Positions 1 to 13,488 of a DNA stretch of 64,000 nucleotides are shown here, piece after piece (position 1 is the stretch's first letter; each line of letters begins with the position of its first letter). Made by a program: the position numbers and the translations under genes. Source of the DNA: Ulota crispa. Taxonomy: Eukaryota > Streptophyta > Bryopsida > Orthotrichales > Orthotrichaceae. Under the pieces are notes generated by a model, which was not told where the DNA came from, searched no databases, and saw only the letters and a list, made by a program, of their open reading frames with translations. The stretch covers positions 21,370,358 to 21,434,357 of the forward strand of contig OY987244.1 in the NCBI GenBank assembly GCA_963920765.1. Reading direction: 5' to 3'.

Positions 1-243
1 AAAGATATATCAAAGTTCATTCTCGGCCCAAATCCGTTCAAAACCTATTTCATTCTTATTTGAAGCCATCCTAGTTTCGCTCTTGTTAACATCTTTTGTG
101 CGTTTGAAGAAGACAAAAACTTACAAATTCTTCGAAACAATTCATAAAAATATCACTTATTTTAGCGCTGTACTAAGTACTTAATAGTTCATTTATCTAG
201 AAAAGTATGTCATGTAACCTTTGCATCTTTTGAAGAGGTGGTC

Positions 244-1183
244 TTAACCTCTAAAGGTCCAAGCCCTTTTTTTTTTGTGAAAGTCACTAATATCGTCACT
301 TCTAGGGCAATGAATAGAAAAGTAGAAAAATTGTTTTTTTGAAAAATCCAATCATAGGATCCTATCTTAGATTATGGGATATACTTGTAGAAAACAAATT
401 AGCTCACTCTAGATGTAGAGTGAGATGTTGACATCTAAAGTAGTTTTTTTTTTGTTTAATTTTCCATGTTACCCAAAATTTTCAAAAGCCTTTGGTTGCT
501 CCTATATCAAAAAAATTACTCTATGCAAAGTTCAAGTTTATTTTTTCCATGTAGGAGACCAAGTTAGGTAAGTGTGGGTGACTTTCCAAATGAATTGGAG
601 GTGTGAATCATACTTTGTAGAATCTTGCAATGCAATAAGGCCATGAAATTTGCATATACACTAGACAAATTTGGAGGATTTATGTAAAATTCAGAAATCT
701 GAATTACTTTTAATCCAAATGGTGAAAACCAAGGAATCTTAGTCTACTACAACTTGAAAAAAAATAAAAAAGAAAATCAAATCACCAAATTTTACAAGGG
801 GCAAAAGGAATGGAGGTTTGGGAGTCCCATTCCTACCTGCAAACTAAAACTTCTCACTCATCAATCAAAATTGAATGATTCGAAACTTACCACATATATA
901 AAAATCTAAAGAACCAATTTTTTATTTTTATTTTTTTAAATAAAAATTTTAAAAAAGTTTTTTGGGCTACCCAAACTACTTGCCCTCCCCTGCTGTTCAA
1001 AAACCCATGCATAACTTCCTCAATAAATGTCAGAATGAAGAAAAATTTAGATTTGCATATACACCTTTGAATTCCCCAACTTCCTCAAAAGTTTCAATTT
1101 TTTTATAAAAATGGATTTAGTTATAGGTACATGCCCGAGGTCTATTTGTCCCCAAAGGGAATAGTTGGGCCTTTAGGGGTAAA
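244..1183 (+). mobile_element. piggyBac-like non-autonomous element, copy 1
   Basis: The left end reads TTAA then CCTCTAAAGGTCCAAG, and the right end reads TTGGGCCTTTAGGGG followed by TAAA, a TTAA duplication with one mismatch. The interior matches the copy at 21076-22036 in the same order almost throughout, including the subterminal stretch ending in ATTTGTCCCC. No transposase reading frame is visible, so it is a non-autonomous derivative of about 0.94 kb. Strand + means that the CCAAG end is on the left. Confidence 0.75.
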
Positions 1184-2105
1184 GTGAATGAAATGTACAA
1201 AGGTAAGGTGAATAGTGGATACAAGAAAAACTTTGAGACATTGTCAAAGTGTCATTTGAATGTAATTGGCATGTTTATGGGTGTACAAGTATGCCTTGCA
1301 CGTTCTTTGTGATGTATCTCTCTAAAGTTCCTATGACTTTTTAGGTGACTCTTCACTCTACCTTTCCTTGCCTTTTATTCTCCCTCCCCACCTCAAATTT
1401 CCTATGGCTTTTCATTATCCCTATTCTTATCTTTTCTTCCCCTTCATTCTTTTTGAATTCCAATTTTTGGGTAATGCATAGACACCTAATGCTTGACAAT
1501 CAATACTTGACACCCAATGCTTCATAATATAGAGTTTTAAACTTATAATAGAGAATTTAGAGAAATAATCTAATAAATTTTACCCTCCCTTTGAATGCCT
1601 TTTCCTCTTCCTTCTCCTCTTTCTCACATAACTTGTGATGTTAGTAAAGAGTCATAACATGAGATAGTCAAACAACCCCCCTTTATAAATAGATATTATC
1701 ATATAAGATCAATTGTTTGGATGTGTTCAATATTTGGTAGAGAAGGTTATTGTGGCAGAAATCTTTTGGCAGTCTCAAAGATACTTGTGTATAGGCTATA
1801 GGTAAACTACATGAATATCAATTTCTAATGTTGATAACTCTAATTATGAAGCCTAGTACTAAATGTTTACAATCCTTTTAATGTTACCGACACTAAATGT
1901 CAATGTATACACTATTTGTGAACTACTATAATTTTTGGGGGTAATGTTTTTAACTAGTTTACATTTGGTGTTAGAAATCAGTTCATTTGGTTACAATAAA
2001 AAATGTAAATTTAAAAACTTCATTTAACAAATGTTATAACCTTTTGCAAATTGGCATTCTACATTATTTCAAAGAAGAAAATAAAACTAGAAAGAGGTTG
2101 TTTTT
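1184..2105. other. AT-rich intergenic DNA
   Basis: There is no gene or recognisable repeat boundary here. A 60-codon open frame at 1345-1527 lies in a pyrimidine-rich stretch and has no protein-like features. Confidence 0.5.
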
Positions 2106-2430
2106 AGGGAAAAATTTATGGATTTTCTTGAGGTTTGCCATATTTGCATAGATATTCCATGGTTTTTAGAAACCGCACAAATACCCTTGGACCATAATTT
2201 TCAAGCATTTGTTCTATTGTGCATGCCACTTCTTTCTCCCTTGTGCCCATTCTACTCCTTTCCATTATGTTGCACTATTTAAAATTGGTCATAATAGAAA
2301 TTAGCATGCATAACAAGACAAATACTTGAAAATTATGGTCCAAGAATATTTGTGCAATTTCTGAAAAACTAGGGGTATATAGTCTATAAAAGTATGGCAA
2401 ACTTGGGCGGTATCCAAAAAAAAGTTCCCT
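2106..2430. mobile_element. Foldback MITE, family E
   Basis: The ends are AGGGAAAA and TTCCCT. Both arms carry the same diverged block in opposite orientation: bases around 2140-2215 (GATATTCC, CTTGGACCATAATTTTCAAG) recur inverted around 2320-2390. Related copies are at 30433, 33104 and 54427. It is about 325 bp with long arms and no coding capacity. The target duplication is unclear. Confidence 0.65.
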
Positions 2431-4719
2431 TCTTTCTATACAACTAAAAATAAAATAATAAAATATTTTTTTTGGCTGAATTTACAAACTCTTCGTGTAG
2501 GAATATTCATTATAAGAATTGAGTATGCAAAACGCAGAATTGATACTACAAAATGTGTTACAAAGGCTTGTAAATTAGATAAACACTTTTCAAAACTTCT
2601 TGTTTGTATACAATGCAAAGAGAACAAAACTGATATTTAAGTTGGCCTAGTTTATTAAGTTACATCTTGCTCATAAGAATAAATTTTATGCATCGCAGTT
2701 ATTTTTTGAAAATGTAAAAAATAATTGGTTCAAACTCCAAGAGTTATCAACATTTGGTGCCATCCCACAATTGAATATGGTCTTTGTAGCGTAAGACGTA
2801 TTGTTGCAATTTGCTTGTTTACTGATATTTCTGATACTATCAATAATCAAATTTTTTCTCTCCCAAAGTTGGTAAAATTACCAAACTATTGACTATCACT
2901 ATAAGTAGAATTTTGCCAAATATTGGCTTTAATTAATTTTGAATTCTTTTGCTTTTCATTGCTTAGTTTAAGTTTTATTTATTTTTGAAATGATAAATGT
3001 ATAAACAAATGGATAATAATGAATTAAACTAAATAGTAAATACTAAAACAGTTAGGTTTCTAGCTAAAACAATTTCAAATCTTGATATTTTATAATTAGT
3101 ACAATTCTTAATCTAAACTGTTTTATTTTGTTGTTGCACATCAACAATAAAAACTCTTCAAAGTATTGAGAAAAAAATGTAAATCAATCCAACTTTTTTT
3201 ATTCCCTTTTATGAGTTACTTTAAAAATAGTATTGTTAAAACCACCACTAAAATAATAATTATTTGTATTAGTAAATGTTAGCATAGGAGCTTTTATTGG
3301 AATCCAATGTCCTCCTAAGATTTTGCCAACTATAATCCTAGAACCTTTTTTTGAAATGATTTCAGCATATTTAATAGTATAGTCTCTTCAAAATCCCAAG
3401 ATACAATTGATGTTAACTCTTAAAGATATGTGCATCCAGGAAGTGAATGCGCCTTGGTCAACCCTAATTGTAACTTTCAAAATATCAATTTTTGGTACGT
3501 GGTTCAATTTAAGAAAATGAAACTTGACAAGTTTCCTTTCTATTCCATTTGTTTTTTTTGAAAAATGTCAAAAATCAAAAAAGTTATTGTCATTGAAAGC
3601 TCTAAGTGTTAGAATCCAAATAACACAATATGGTGTGTTTTTCATTCATATTTTCTACTCTTTAAATGCATTTGACATTTAAACTACAAAATTATGTTTC
3701 TCATTCTACCATTCATTTATAATAGAAGTTATAGATGATTTTAATATATATTCTAATTGATATGATTTAATTTCCACATTTAGCTTTAAAAAAACACAAT
3801 AATTTAAATTTTCCATCAAGCTTATAAAAAAAACGTAGATAGAAAATGAATGTGTCTTCCAACAAAAAATATCCAAATTTTATAAATTGATTAAATATAA
3901 GGATAAACTTGGTTTGATAGGCAAATTTGATTTTAGATTCTTTGTTGTGGCTGTTTTGGGTGTAAAAAATAAAATAACCAATTAAAATTTTTTCACACTT
4001 ATCTTTAATGCTACTTGTACCTCTTCAAAAAAATTCAAGTAATTTGGATTTCTTTTGCTATTTTAACTTATTTATGTTCATTTTTTGAAAAGAAAATGAT
4101 AACAATTACAATTTTTCATAAAACACATTGAAAATTCTTAGAGTGATATATCATCCATAGTTTCAAGTAATAAAAATAAAAATTTATTGTTTGGACACAC
4201 TTTAAAAGGCAAAATTGAGCTTAGACATGAAGCTTAACCATTTCAAAATGGATCAAGTCCTTTAGGAGTTAACATTGATAACAAAATGGATTTTCTCTTT
4301 ATTTTTTATAAGGTTTTTATTTTACTAATCAGCTTAAAATCTCCTTTTCAACAAAACCAAATGACAAGTCATTTGTATTTCAATTAGGTGTTCTTTATTT
4401 GTAATACGTGTCAATCTATCTTATTGAAACAATAAAGTAACGTTGCAAACATTCATATTTTATGACATCCAAACATGACATATTTTTTTGGTGAATAATA
4501 CATTTTTTTGAAGATCTCTATACTGTTTTGTGTATGTAAAACTTACAGCTAATAATACATAAAGTGCTAATTCAATTAGCACATCTGAAAATATTGACTT
4601 GAATTATTTTTTAATCCATTTAAATGCGTTAAAAAGTTTAGAAAAAAAATCATTGCACTCAATTAGAATGTTTGTGTCTATGTCAAGTAACATCCTTTAT
4701 ATGCAACTGATTTTGTATC
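2431..4719. other. AT-rich intergenic DNA
   Basis: This is more than 2 kb of AT-rich sequence with many homopolymer runs. I see no gene, tRNA or clear repeat ends. The short open frame at 2436-2627 (minus) has no recognisable motif. Confidence 0.5.
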
Positions 4720-5304
4720 TTAACCCTTTTGGGCCTAGGGCGCCCCGAATCAAGTTGCTCAGCGAGTCTTTTCTTTAGTGCCAATGCACAATTCTTTCTC
4801 ATAATCCTTGAGCTCAGGGTGTTTGTTTTGATTTTGTCACTATAGACTGGCTGGCACCCCATAATGTACACAGAGGTAAGGAGAAATTGGTTAAATTGGA
4901 ATGAACGAATGATTTGTGCATGTTCATCCAATAAATTTACTAATATAAGCTACTTTCATCCAAAATTTGATAAACAAGGTGTTTGGGTAAGGATGGAGGT
5001 GACAATTTCATCCACTTTTTCATACAAATTTCTTAGTTTATTAGTGGCCACATGCAAACTAAGGTAAGATTTAGGTGAAAATTTGCCAAAAAAAAGAACC
5101 TTGTTTGAGCTTGACTCATTTTAATTCAAACTTCTGAATTCATTACTCTTCCAATAATAGTGTACATGGGCTTGTTTGATCCAAAATTCCCGTGCCCTTT
5201 GACATCTTTCAAATGTCACTTACAACCATAGCATGGCCAAAAAACTATTTCAAAAAAATTGTTATAATTGACCAAAATTGGCTTCCTCAGGCCTACAGGG
5301 TTAA
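4720..5304. mobile_element. TTAA-flanked element, divergent piggyBac-like
   Basis: A TTAA precedes CCCTTTTGGGCCTAGGG. The other end is CCTCAGGCCTACAGGG followed by TTAA. The two ends are imperfect inverted repeats beginning CCCT and sharing GGCCT. The element is about 0.58 kb without coding capacity. Its right TTAA is also the left TTAA of the next element, so the two abut exactly. Confidence 0.5.
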
Positions 5305-6353
5305 TGCCTAAAGCCCTGTGGCCTTTATTTTGTCAAAAGACACTCAAAATTGCCATTTCTATTGCAAAGAGTAAAAAAGTTTGAAAATTGATCTTTCTAC
5401 CTATCTAACCATAGGATCTTGCACTAGATTAGTGTAGGAATGTGCACAAAAATATTTAAAAACTTTGACTGCACAGATTGCAAGATATTTGCGTTCAAAG
5501 TGTAAAAAACAAACTTTTTGCACCTTGCATGATTAGATTATTTGACTTTAAACTTTTTTAACTTAAAATTTTTGCACCATAGAGGTTTGGGGTTTATTTT
5601 TAAATGGTGGAAAATTGAGTTGAGAATCTTTGGAAAAAAATCAAAACAAAAAATACTTAATTTTCATTCTTAAAAAAAACATTAGGTAGAAGAAGGTGTG
5701 AGACTGAACACAAACTTAAATTGTTAATAACCCTGCAATGGAATTGAAATGCAATAATCCCAATGGTAAGATTGTTCCAAAAAGAAAACTTTGCCCTTTC
5801 TAGCAATTTTTTTGAAAAAATGTTAAAACTGCATTCAAAAATGGAATTTATAAGTTATTTTTTCAAGAAGATGCTTGAGTTGCCCAAAAAACAAGACTGT
5901 CCATAACTTTCTCATAACTAGTCCAATTGGAATGAATCAAAGCATTATATGTTGAAAAAACTATAATCTATGAGGAAAAATAATTTAAATTTTTTTTTTG
6001 AAGTTTTTGTAAAAAACATTTTGCTGCCCAATGTCCATAATTTTTTGCTTATCTAGGCATGACTTTTGCTTCTAGGCAGAGATCACTACAAGAAAATGCT
6101 GTCAATTTGGTCATTTTTTGTAGATTTGGACATGTCAATTTGGACGCTTTTTTGTCAAAAAGTTTAGTCAATTTGGACAAATTAACAATGGTTTCTTGTA
6201 GTGGATTGAAATAAAATTTAGATTCCTCAAAAGCTAGTGTGTTTTTCTATCTTGAAAAAAAGTTTCAAAAAATCAAGACAAAAATTGAGGCCGTAGGTAC
6301 CTACCCAAGATCTCATTTGTCCCCCAAAAGGACAATAGGGCTTGAGGGATTAA
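5301..6353 (+). mobile_element. piggyBac-like element, subfamily 2
   Basis: It is bounded by TTAA on both sides (5301-5304 and 6350-6353). The left end TGCCTAAAGCCC and right end GGGCTTGAGGGA are decayed versions of the family ends. The interior matches the copy at 26268-27188 collinearly (TATTTTGTCAAAAGACACTC near the left end, ATTTGTCCCCC near the right). A CACTA MITE interrupts it at 6084-6203. Confidence 0.75.
6084..6203. mobile_element. CACTA-superfamily MITE (120 bp)
   Basis: It begins CACTACAAGAAA and ends TTTCTTGTAGTG, a perfect 12-bp inverted repeat of the En/Spm (CACTA) type. A 3-bp GAT duplication flanks it (6081-6083 and 6204-6206), as expected for this superfamily. The related element at 26268-27188 has one GAT and no insertion at the equivalent site (27038-27040), so the empty site is visible. 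The motif GTCAATTTGG occurs three times inside. Confidence 0.92.
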
Positions 6354-6491
6354 GACAAATTTTGTTATAAAAAAGTGTCAAATTAAAATCTTCACTTTTG
6401 TCATTAAAAATTTTGTTTCACAAATTCTACTATTGTAATGCCTTCATAAGATTGACACTTATTTGTTCTTGAACTTGTTCTAAACAAGTTC

Positions 6492-6883
6492 TAAGGTAGG
6501 AACACTCATAACTGTGAGTGTACCCTTGGCCATGACCTACGTCTAACACAAGCTGTCACGCATTTGAAATTAATAAACTTGGTGGTTATGGGAACTTAAG
6601 TGATGATTTTGGGTGACAAAGTGATGGTTGTAGGTGACTTGCATGACGGTTTAGAGAACCCCGTCTTGTTGTTTTTAGCATCTCCTACTCACGGCCATGG
6701 ATTTTCAGTGATTTTGGACTTTGAAAAATCTTTGTGAACAAATGCTTGCAATTGGGACTTTGAAATTAATCCCAATATTTTTCATTCCTTCTTACTAATC
6801 TAGCAATATTATTTTCAAACTTGTTTGATTAGGGTATATACCCTATAATGCTTAAACTCACGCTTATGAGTGTTCCTACCTTA
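6492..6883. mobile_element. TAAGGTAGG-ended MITE
   Basis: The left end TAAGGTAGGAACACTCATAA recurs as its reverse complement at 6864-6883, with the match continuing through GTGAGT. The element is 392 bp without coding capacity. The terminal motif is shared with elements at 24057, 55567 and 58364. The target duplication is ambiguous. Confidence 0.75.
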
Positions 6884-7423
6884 ATTATGCATGCACAAAG
6901 GCTTTAACACTATGAAATGTTTCATTCTTAAACATTTCAGCAATGACGTTTTTACGTGTTGCAATAGTTAAAAAAAAATTTCCAAGGCACGTTGCCAAGT
7001 AGAGAGTAAAGCAAATTGCTTTAAAAAATAACTAGGATTCTAACTGCAATTTATCTTAACTCATTGGATATTGGATAGAAAGATACCATAATATGTGTTA
7101 CAAAAAATATGATTTGATAAACCAATCACATTTCATAGCCACCATATATAATTTGAAATATTCCTATGTATAACGCTTTGTACAATCATTTTTATAGTAC
7201 GTTATGTAATACTCCATACAGTTCTTTATATAATCTTTTGTATAATATTTTGTGTTCCATATAATATTTCGTATGATCTTTTGTATAGTATTTTATATGG
7301 TCATTTGTGTACATTTTGTGTATAGTCATTTGTATAATATTCCTTATATTATTTTATGATATTTTGTGAAACATGCGTATATTTGTGCACAAAATATGTG
7401 TGTATCTTTCTATAAAATATATA
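6884..7423. other. AT-rich DNA with cryptic simple repeat
   Basis: From about 7160 to 7380 the motif TTTTGTATAAT and close variants recur many times irregularly. No gene is seen. Confidence 0.5.
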
Positions 7424-7627
7424 TTAACCCCTAAAGGCCCAAGGAACCCACTTTGGGTTTTATGAGAACTCGGGCAGGCTCTATTGACTTCATAATTTGG
7501 AATTTTTTCACAAAACTTTTAGGATGGATGCTACTCATCATAATTTACATGTGAAGCTTTATTTCATGTCATTTGGATAAGTATTGCAAAAGTTAGAAGT
7601 TTTTTTCAATTTCAAAGTCAAATCGGG
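7424..7627 (+). mobile_element. piggyBac-like terminal fragment
   Basis: TTAA followed by CCCCTAAAGGCCCAAG matches the family end exactly. The rest runs into a TA microsatellite and an assembly gap, so the right end cannot be placed. Confidence 0.5.
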
Positions 7628-7985
<358 letters not shown>

Positions 7986-7989
<4 letters not shown>

Positions 7990-8808
7990 TTTAGAAATTG
8001 ATATCTACTCAAAAAAAATTGAATCACTCAATTCCAAATAATGAGGTAAGAGTTACAAGGCGTTTTCTTTTGCAGGCAATGAAGGTAGGAAGTGGGTAGA
8101 AAAAACATATAAAGTTATCTTTTACTCTCAATTTTGAAAAATTACAAATGAAAATGAAAAATAAAGTTACTAATTGTCTATTAGAGCATTCTCACTATTG
8201 GGATCAACAAGTTTCAAATTCTTCCAAAACTTATTAGCATATTAGTTATATCTTTCATTCATCAATACCTTTCACTTTACAATTTTTGTAAAAATGAATA
8301 CAATTTTTTTTTGGTTAATTTTTTTACATATTTTTTCAACCCATTTTCCAACATATTGCAAAAATTGCACAAGAAATACAACATGTGTGTTTTTTTCTAA
8401 AAAGTTTGAAAATCAAAACTTCACCTTTTGGAAGGACTAGAAAAACCTACATTTTGAAATTTAGGCACATTGATCTTGCAATTGGTGGGGATATTCATTC
8501 TGAAATTTTGGGACAATGTACTTGTGCAAGTCAACCAAAGGATCCTATGGTTGGATTTTTTAAAAAGTAAGTTTCAATGAAGATTTTGACCTTGGTTTGG
8601 GGACTAGTATTTTGAAGCAATTTTGGGCCTCTAAACACAAAAGAATTTTAGGATTAATATTTGTATAATACATAGAGTAAAAGGATTTGTATATATATCA
8701 AGTATTTATCTAGCCATGATTTCTCCACAAAACCCTTTTAGATTATAACTAACACTCAAATGAATGTCACAAATGCATTAAAGTTACAAATAGAGCGTGC
8801 TAAGACTC
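7986..8808. other. AT-rich intergenic DNA
   Basis: No gene is seen. The 61-codon open frame at 8385-8570 includes the phrase GGATCCTATGGTTGGATTTTT, which resembles interiors of the piggyBac-like family, so this may be a decayed piece of it. Confidence 0.4.
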
Positions 8809-9201
8809 TTAACCCTTTAAAGATCACACATATTTTCACAAAATCCATTAGAAACTGGGGTAGTTAACTTGGATGTGCATTTGAATGAATTATGGACCCA
8901 TCTTCAATAATCCAACTGTACAAATGAGAAGGACACCTTGTTTACTATAAAGCTTCAAAATCTCAATTAGACCTATCGTTGGAGATGAAATATCATAATG
9001 ATTGGGTGAGTTGTAGGTGGGAATTCTCTAGTTATCATGCTTGTGTGGTTTTTGATCTTACTACTTCATACAAGCTTTGCTTGAGAAGAGCCTTATATTT
9101 CTAAAAAGTTGGGTTTTCCACCTTTCCAATAAGACTAGTTTCACACAAAATGGATAAAAATAGCAATCACAAGGTGTAGCTAAGTGGACAAAAAGGGTTA
9201 A
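8809..9201. mobile_element. Possible TTAA-flanked element
   Basis: TTAA then CCCTTTAAAG on the left, and AAAAAGGG then TTAA on the right, enclose about 0.39 kb. The inverted match is only CCCTTT. It fits the TTAA group but is weaker than the other copies. Confidence 0.3.
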
Positions 9202-9790
9202 AAATCCCACTTTCTTTGCTACCCAAAAATATTTTTACAAGAAACTTGATAAATGCTATGGAAAATTTGATTGGTGAAAGCAATAAAGAATTGGCCTTAA
9301 ATATAGGATTTTTTTTTTAAAAGATGACATGATAGCATCATTTCAATAGATTTTCAAATACTACAATTATACTACTACTGTATAGGAAACCAAAACAAGC
9401 ATATTTCTTAATCAATCTCAAATTTTTTAGGATGGCATAATTGAAATTTGGCATTCTTCTTGGATGTTTGATGTATTGTGTTGTTGCTTTGATCCATCTT
9501 TGACCAAACATGAATACATATTTTGAGGCCATGCCAAATAAACACCATTATTTATGAACTCACATACGTGATTCCATTGTTGTTTTTTTGGTTGGATGCA
9601 AAATTCTTGTGATCACAAGCGTTCTTCAAGACCAATTTCCAAATTGTTGAGCGATTTTACTCAATCCGCCAAAAACCACCTTGATGAACCAAAATATGGT
9701 TTGGTGGTCTCTAAAGGATTAAAAAGCCAATAAAATGATGCACAAACTCAAAAGAACTCGATTGAAGAACTTATACTATTCAATAATTTT
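9202..9790. other. AT-rich intergenic DNA
   Basis: No gene, RNA or repeat boundary is seen. A 64-codon minus-strand open frame at 9338-9532 has no recognisable features. Confidence 0.45.
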
Positions 9791-10179
9791 AGGGAATTGA
9801 TATGTGCACATCGGGAGTTGATATATGCACACCCCCTAGGGTAAATTATAGATTTCTACCATGAAAAAGCTGAATTTGAGAATTTGAATTCAAATTTGGA
9901 CTAAGAGACCATGAATTAGTCTAGAACCATAAAAAAAGTTGCAATTGGACAGCACCCAATGAAAAAGGTTAACTTTTTTTACAAAAAAAAGTAAAAATAA
10001 TACTTTCATTGGGTGTTGTTCAATTGCAACAATTTTCATGATTTTAGATAAAATTATGGTCTCTAAATCCAAATCTGAATTCAAAATTCTCAAATTCAAC
10101 TTTTTCATGGTAGAAATCTAAAATTTACCCAAGGAGGGTGTGCGTATATCAACCGCCTATGTGCACATATCAATTCCCT
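9791..10179. mobile_element. Foldback MITE, family F
   Basis: It begins AGGGAATTGATATGTGCACA and ends with the exact inverse. Arms of more than 150 bp mirror each other through AGTCTAGAACCAT-like and CACCCAATG blocks. A TA lies directly outside GGG and CCC on each side, compatible with a TA duplication. Copies are at 50639-51017 and, partially, at 62028-62284. Confidence 0.8.
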
Positions 10180-11682
10180 AATTATAATGCTTTGAAGTTG
10201 ACATACCAAAATTTAGCGGCAGTTATACATTTCGTGGTTTCAGAGCATGTTTTGGTCTCAAAATGTTTCAAATTCATCAAGCTATATTTTTTCTAAAACC
10301 AAACTTTACTATTGATACCCTCTCTAGAATTCAACTTCAAAATCTCAAATACCATAAAGTATGACCTCTCAAAGTTGATGTTCTTAGATAGTATGACTAC
10401 TCCTCGTCCCCTTGCTTCAAAGGCCATAACTCTCACAATAGAAACTCAAACTAAGTTGATGTAGCTTTGTAAAAAGCTAACAACTAAACCCACATTTTTG
10501 CAAAATATTAGCACAAAATGATCCTTAAAAAAAATCTACAAGCGTTCGAAACCTCAACTCAAAATTCATATAACAACTAACCCTTTTCACCCCCATTTAG
10601 CACAACCATTTTACACAAACTCCAAATGAAGTGAGTAATACAGTTTTGAATCTACAAACAGTATAAAAATAATTTTACAAAATTTCATTACAATCCAAGC
10701 ACTACACAAATTGTGCTCCTTTCTCAAATACATAGAAAAAAAATACACAGGAAAATGAGGTGCATAAGGAGATGACTCCTCCTTATCCAATCTCATGAAG
10801 GTCATATCAACCCAAACTTTGGCCATGTGACACCTCCTATCCCATTGGTTGACCCTTTTTACTTCCCATCAACTCTTTTTATCTCTTTATTTTATTAGAA
10901 AATCCTCAAAATCAACAAGATGAGTAAATTAAACTTCACCATTCTTTTAACAACTATACAATTCAAATAACTGAAAATCATTCATAGAAAAAATAATTAG
11001 AGTATGGGTTTTGTAATTGGTTATCAAAGATTATAAAAGTCTTGTGAAAGTGGAAATAGCTGCCAAGTTGTAAACTTGGTTGGTTAATTGAAACTCCACC
11101 GCTTTGGTTAAGCTTAGTTTGGGTTTGAAACTTATTGAATTCGTTGAGCAACACAGACAGTTACTTGGCATTGCTAGCTAGAATATGCAATAAACCTTTA
11201 CAACCAACCAGCCACCTATCTCTTGAGTTGTAACAAGATATGGTACACACGAGATAAGCTAACAAATTCAAAAATTGTGGTTCTCATTACAATTGTTCTC
11301 CATTTCTCTACTCTTTTTTTAATTTAGATTCAATCAAAATCTATTATAACAAATTTCATTACATATTTTACATGCCGTGATTTGTATTGCTAAATATGAA
11401 ATGTCAATATTTGAAATTTAAATTGTAAAATAAATAGGAAAATGAAATTGTCATTTATGGTGCTAGAAGGAAAAACACTCTAATAAATAAAATGAAAAAT
11501 AAAACAAATTTTACAAAAAATCATGTTATTTTGGTTCCTATGGCATATTGCTATTTAAAACCACCACTATTGGCAAACTTGATGCATACAATTGGATATC
11601 AACACATAAGAGGTTGAAAGGTACTCTTGTGTGTACAACAATACATTGCAATAGAAGAACAAAAATTAAATTAAAAAATATA
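10180..11682. other. AT-rich intergenic DNA
   Basis: About 1.5 kb with no supportable gene. The minus-strand open frame at 10611-10826 shows no recognisable domain. Confidence 0.45.
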
Positions 11683-11935
11683 TCTATCTATATAAAAGAA
11701 TACAATTTATTGCATGACAATCCTTTTACCACATGGGTAAAAATTTCATGCCTAAAAATTTATGTGGGTATATAAAAAAGAATACGTTGATGGCAATCCT
11801 TTTACATGCAAAGGAATGTTTTGTAAACACAAGCAAATATCTTGTTGGCATGGGTAAAGTCTAAAATTGGATTGCATGAGTAATGGGGCTTGAATTTATT
11901 TTGTGTCTTGTTGGACCAACGGGTGCCTATACTAA
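11683..11935 (+). mobile_element. Helitron-like element, short copy
   Basis: The 5' end is TCTATCTATATAAAAGAA preceded by A. The 3' end is ACCAACGGGTGCCTATACTAA followed by T, that is a short hairpin, then CTAA (CTRR) and insertion between A and T. The interior has GGGTAAAA-type minisatellite units shared with the copies at 49889 and 58929. No Rep/helicase is encoded. Confidence 0.7.
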
Positions 11936-13037
11936 TAATCTAATACCAATATGATAATAGAAAAAAATCAACTTGTGTTTCAACTTCAATTCTTTAGGGG
12001 ATGAATTTGACTTTTTGATTTATCAACCTCACCAAATTCAAATAATCTCCTTTGATTGACTAAACTTCAATATTTAACATTGTCTTTATCAAAACATCAT
12101 ATATTTTTTTACTTGCAAGTTCAAGAAATGCTAATTACAACCAATAATATGATATATTGTAATTTATGGAATTAGTTTTTATTTATTTTGAGAACATCCA
12201 TTGACATAAACACTAATTGATTTTGAATGCAAACAACTAAGTTTGTTTACTATATGGCCAACTTTGGCCAGCTTTTAACAAATATCACATTTGAATGTGA
12301 TGGTTTTGTAAATACAATGATTTTCACAAAATCTTGCTTACCAATAATGAGCTATCAATGTCATGTATCCATTCAAACATCATAATGTGTCATTTGCTAT
12401 TCCATAATTGAATTGTTGCATAATAAAACAATTGATTAAAAACTTTAATAGCAATTATAACATTATCATTATTATTTTCTTCTCTATGATTGTTTCTTTA
12501 TTATAATTTTTATCCCTATATGGAAGTTAAATTCCCTCTATGATTTAGTTTTGTAAAGATTTGAGATTCTATTTGCACAACTTCTTCAAGTAAAATGTAC
12601 AAGATTTAATGTCATTTTCAAATGGAGGGAAATGAAGCTTGATAATAGAGCACTCTGAAACATCAACTTGCACAATTTCAATTATGAATGCTATAAACTT
12701 TAGTTGGATTTGCTACTAACTACTCTCACTCAATTATCTTTAAGAACCAGCTTGTAATTCATAATTCATAGACATTTATTAGTTGTGGTATGAAAAATGT
12801 GGTTGTACTTAAATTGATTGCACCTTATCACCCTAACAAAACTAAGTATGTTTCAGATTTCATAATATTGTAATATTGGTAAGTTATGAACAAAGGTGTT
12901 TATCCCTTAAAGCCCTAAGGTACAATTCAAAGTCATTTTTTAGTTTTGGACAAACCCTTCTAGGTTTAATATTTGTTGGGTTCTTTTTAATCTTTATTAG
13001 ACTTATAATTCACTACTACCCATATTCTTGATAAATT
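11936..13037. other. AT-rich intergenic DNA
   Basis: No gene is seen. The string TCCCTTAAAGCCCTAAGG near 12905 may be a decayed end of the TTAA family. Confidence 0.4.
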
Positions 13038-13475
13038 ATATAACAGTTGGGATTGTGCTTCAAAAGTGACATCTTAAAATGACTTTATTTTTGAATTAGG
13101 GCCAATTTGGGTATCTATGATTGATAATAGGTCCCATTAGCCTATAGTCTCACACACTTTATTATCACACTTATGCTACATGATTTTCAAAACTACAATG
13201 CAAACAAACACAAAACTTATAGTTGGAAGCTTTTGAAATAAGTTGTGTTATTTTTTGCAATGCCAAAGATTTAGAAAGCCCAATTTCAAGAAGTTCTAAA
13301 TGCACATATTGTGCTTGATTGCCTTGTAACTGTGGAAATCATGAGGCATGACTGTGCTATAAGAATGTATGAAATTATAGACTAATGGAACCTATTATCA
13401 ATCATGGTAGCCCAAATTGGCTTTCAAAATAAAGTCATATTGAGGTATAACTTTTGAAGCACAATCAGGACTATT
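13038..13475. mobile_element. Foldback element with ~110-bp arms
   Basis: The left arm runs from GGGATTGTGCTTCAAAAGT to GATTGATAATAGGTCCCATT, and it is repeated inverted from AATGGAACCTATTATCAATC to the matching GAAGCACAATC end. The spacer is about 200 bp. There is no coding capacity. No other full copy is in the window. Confidence 0.7.
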
Positions 13476-13488
13476 GTGAAATAACTAG

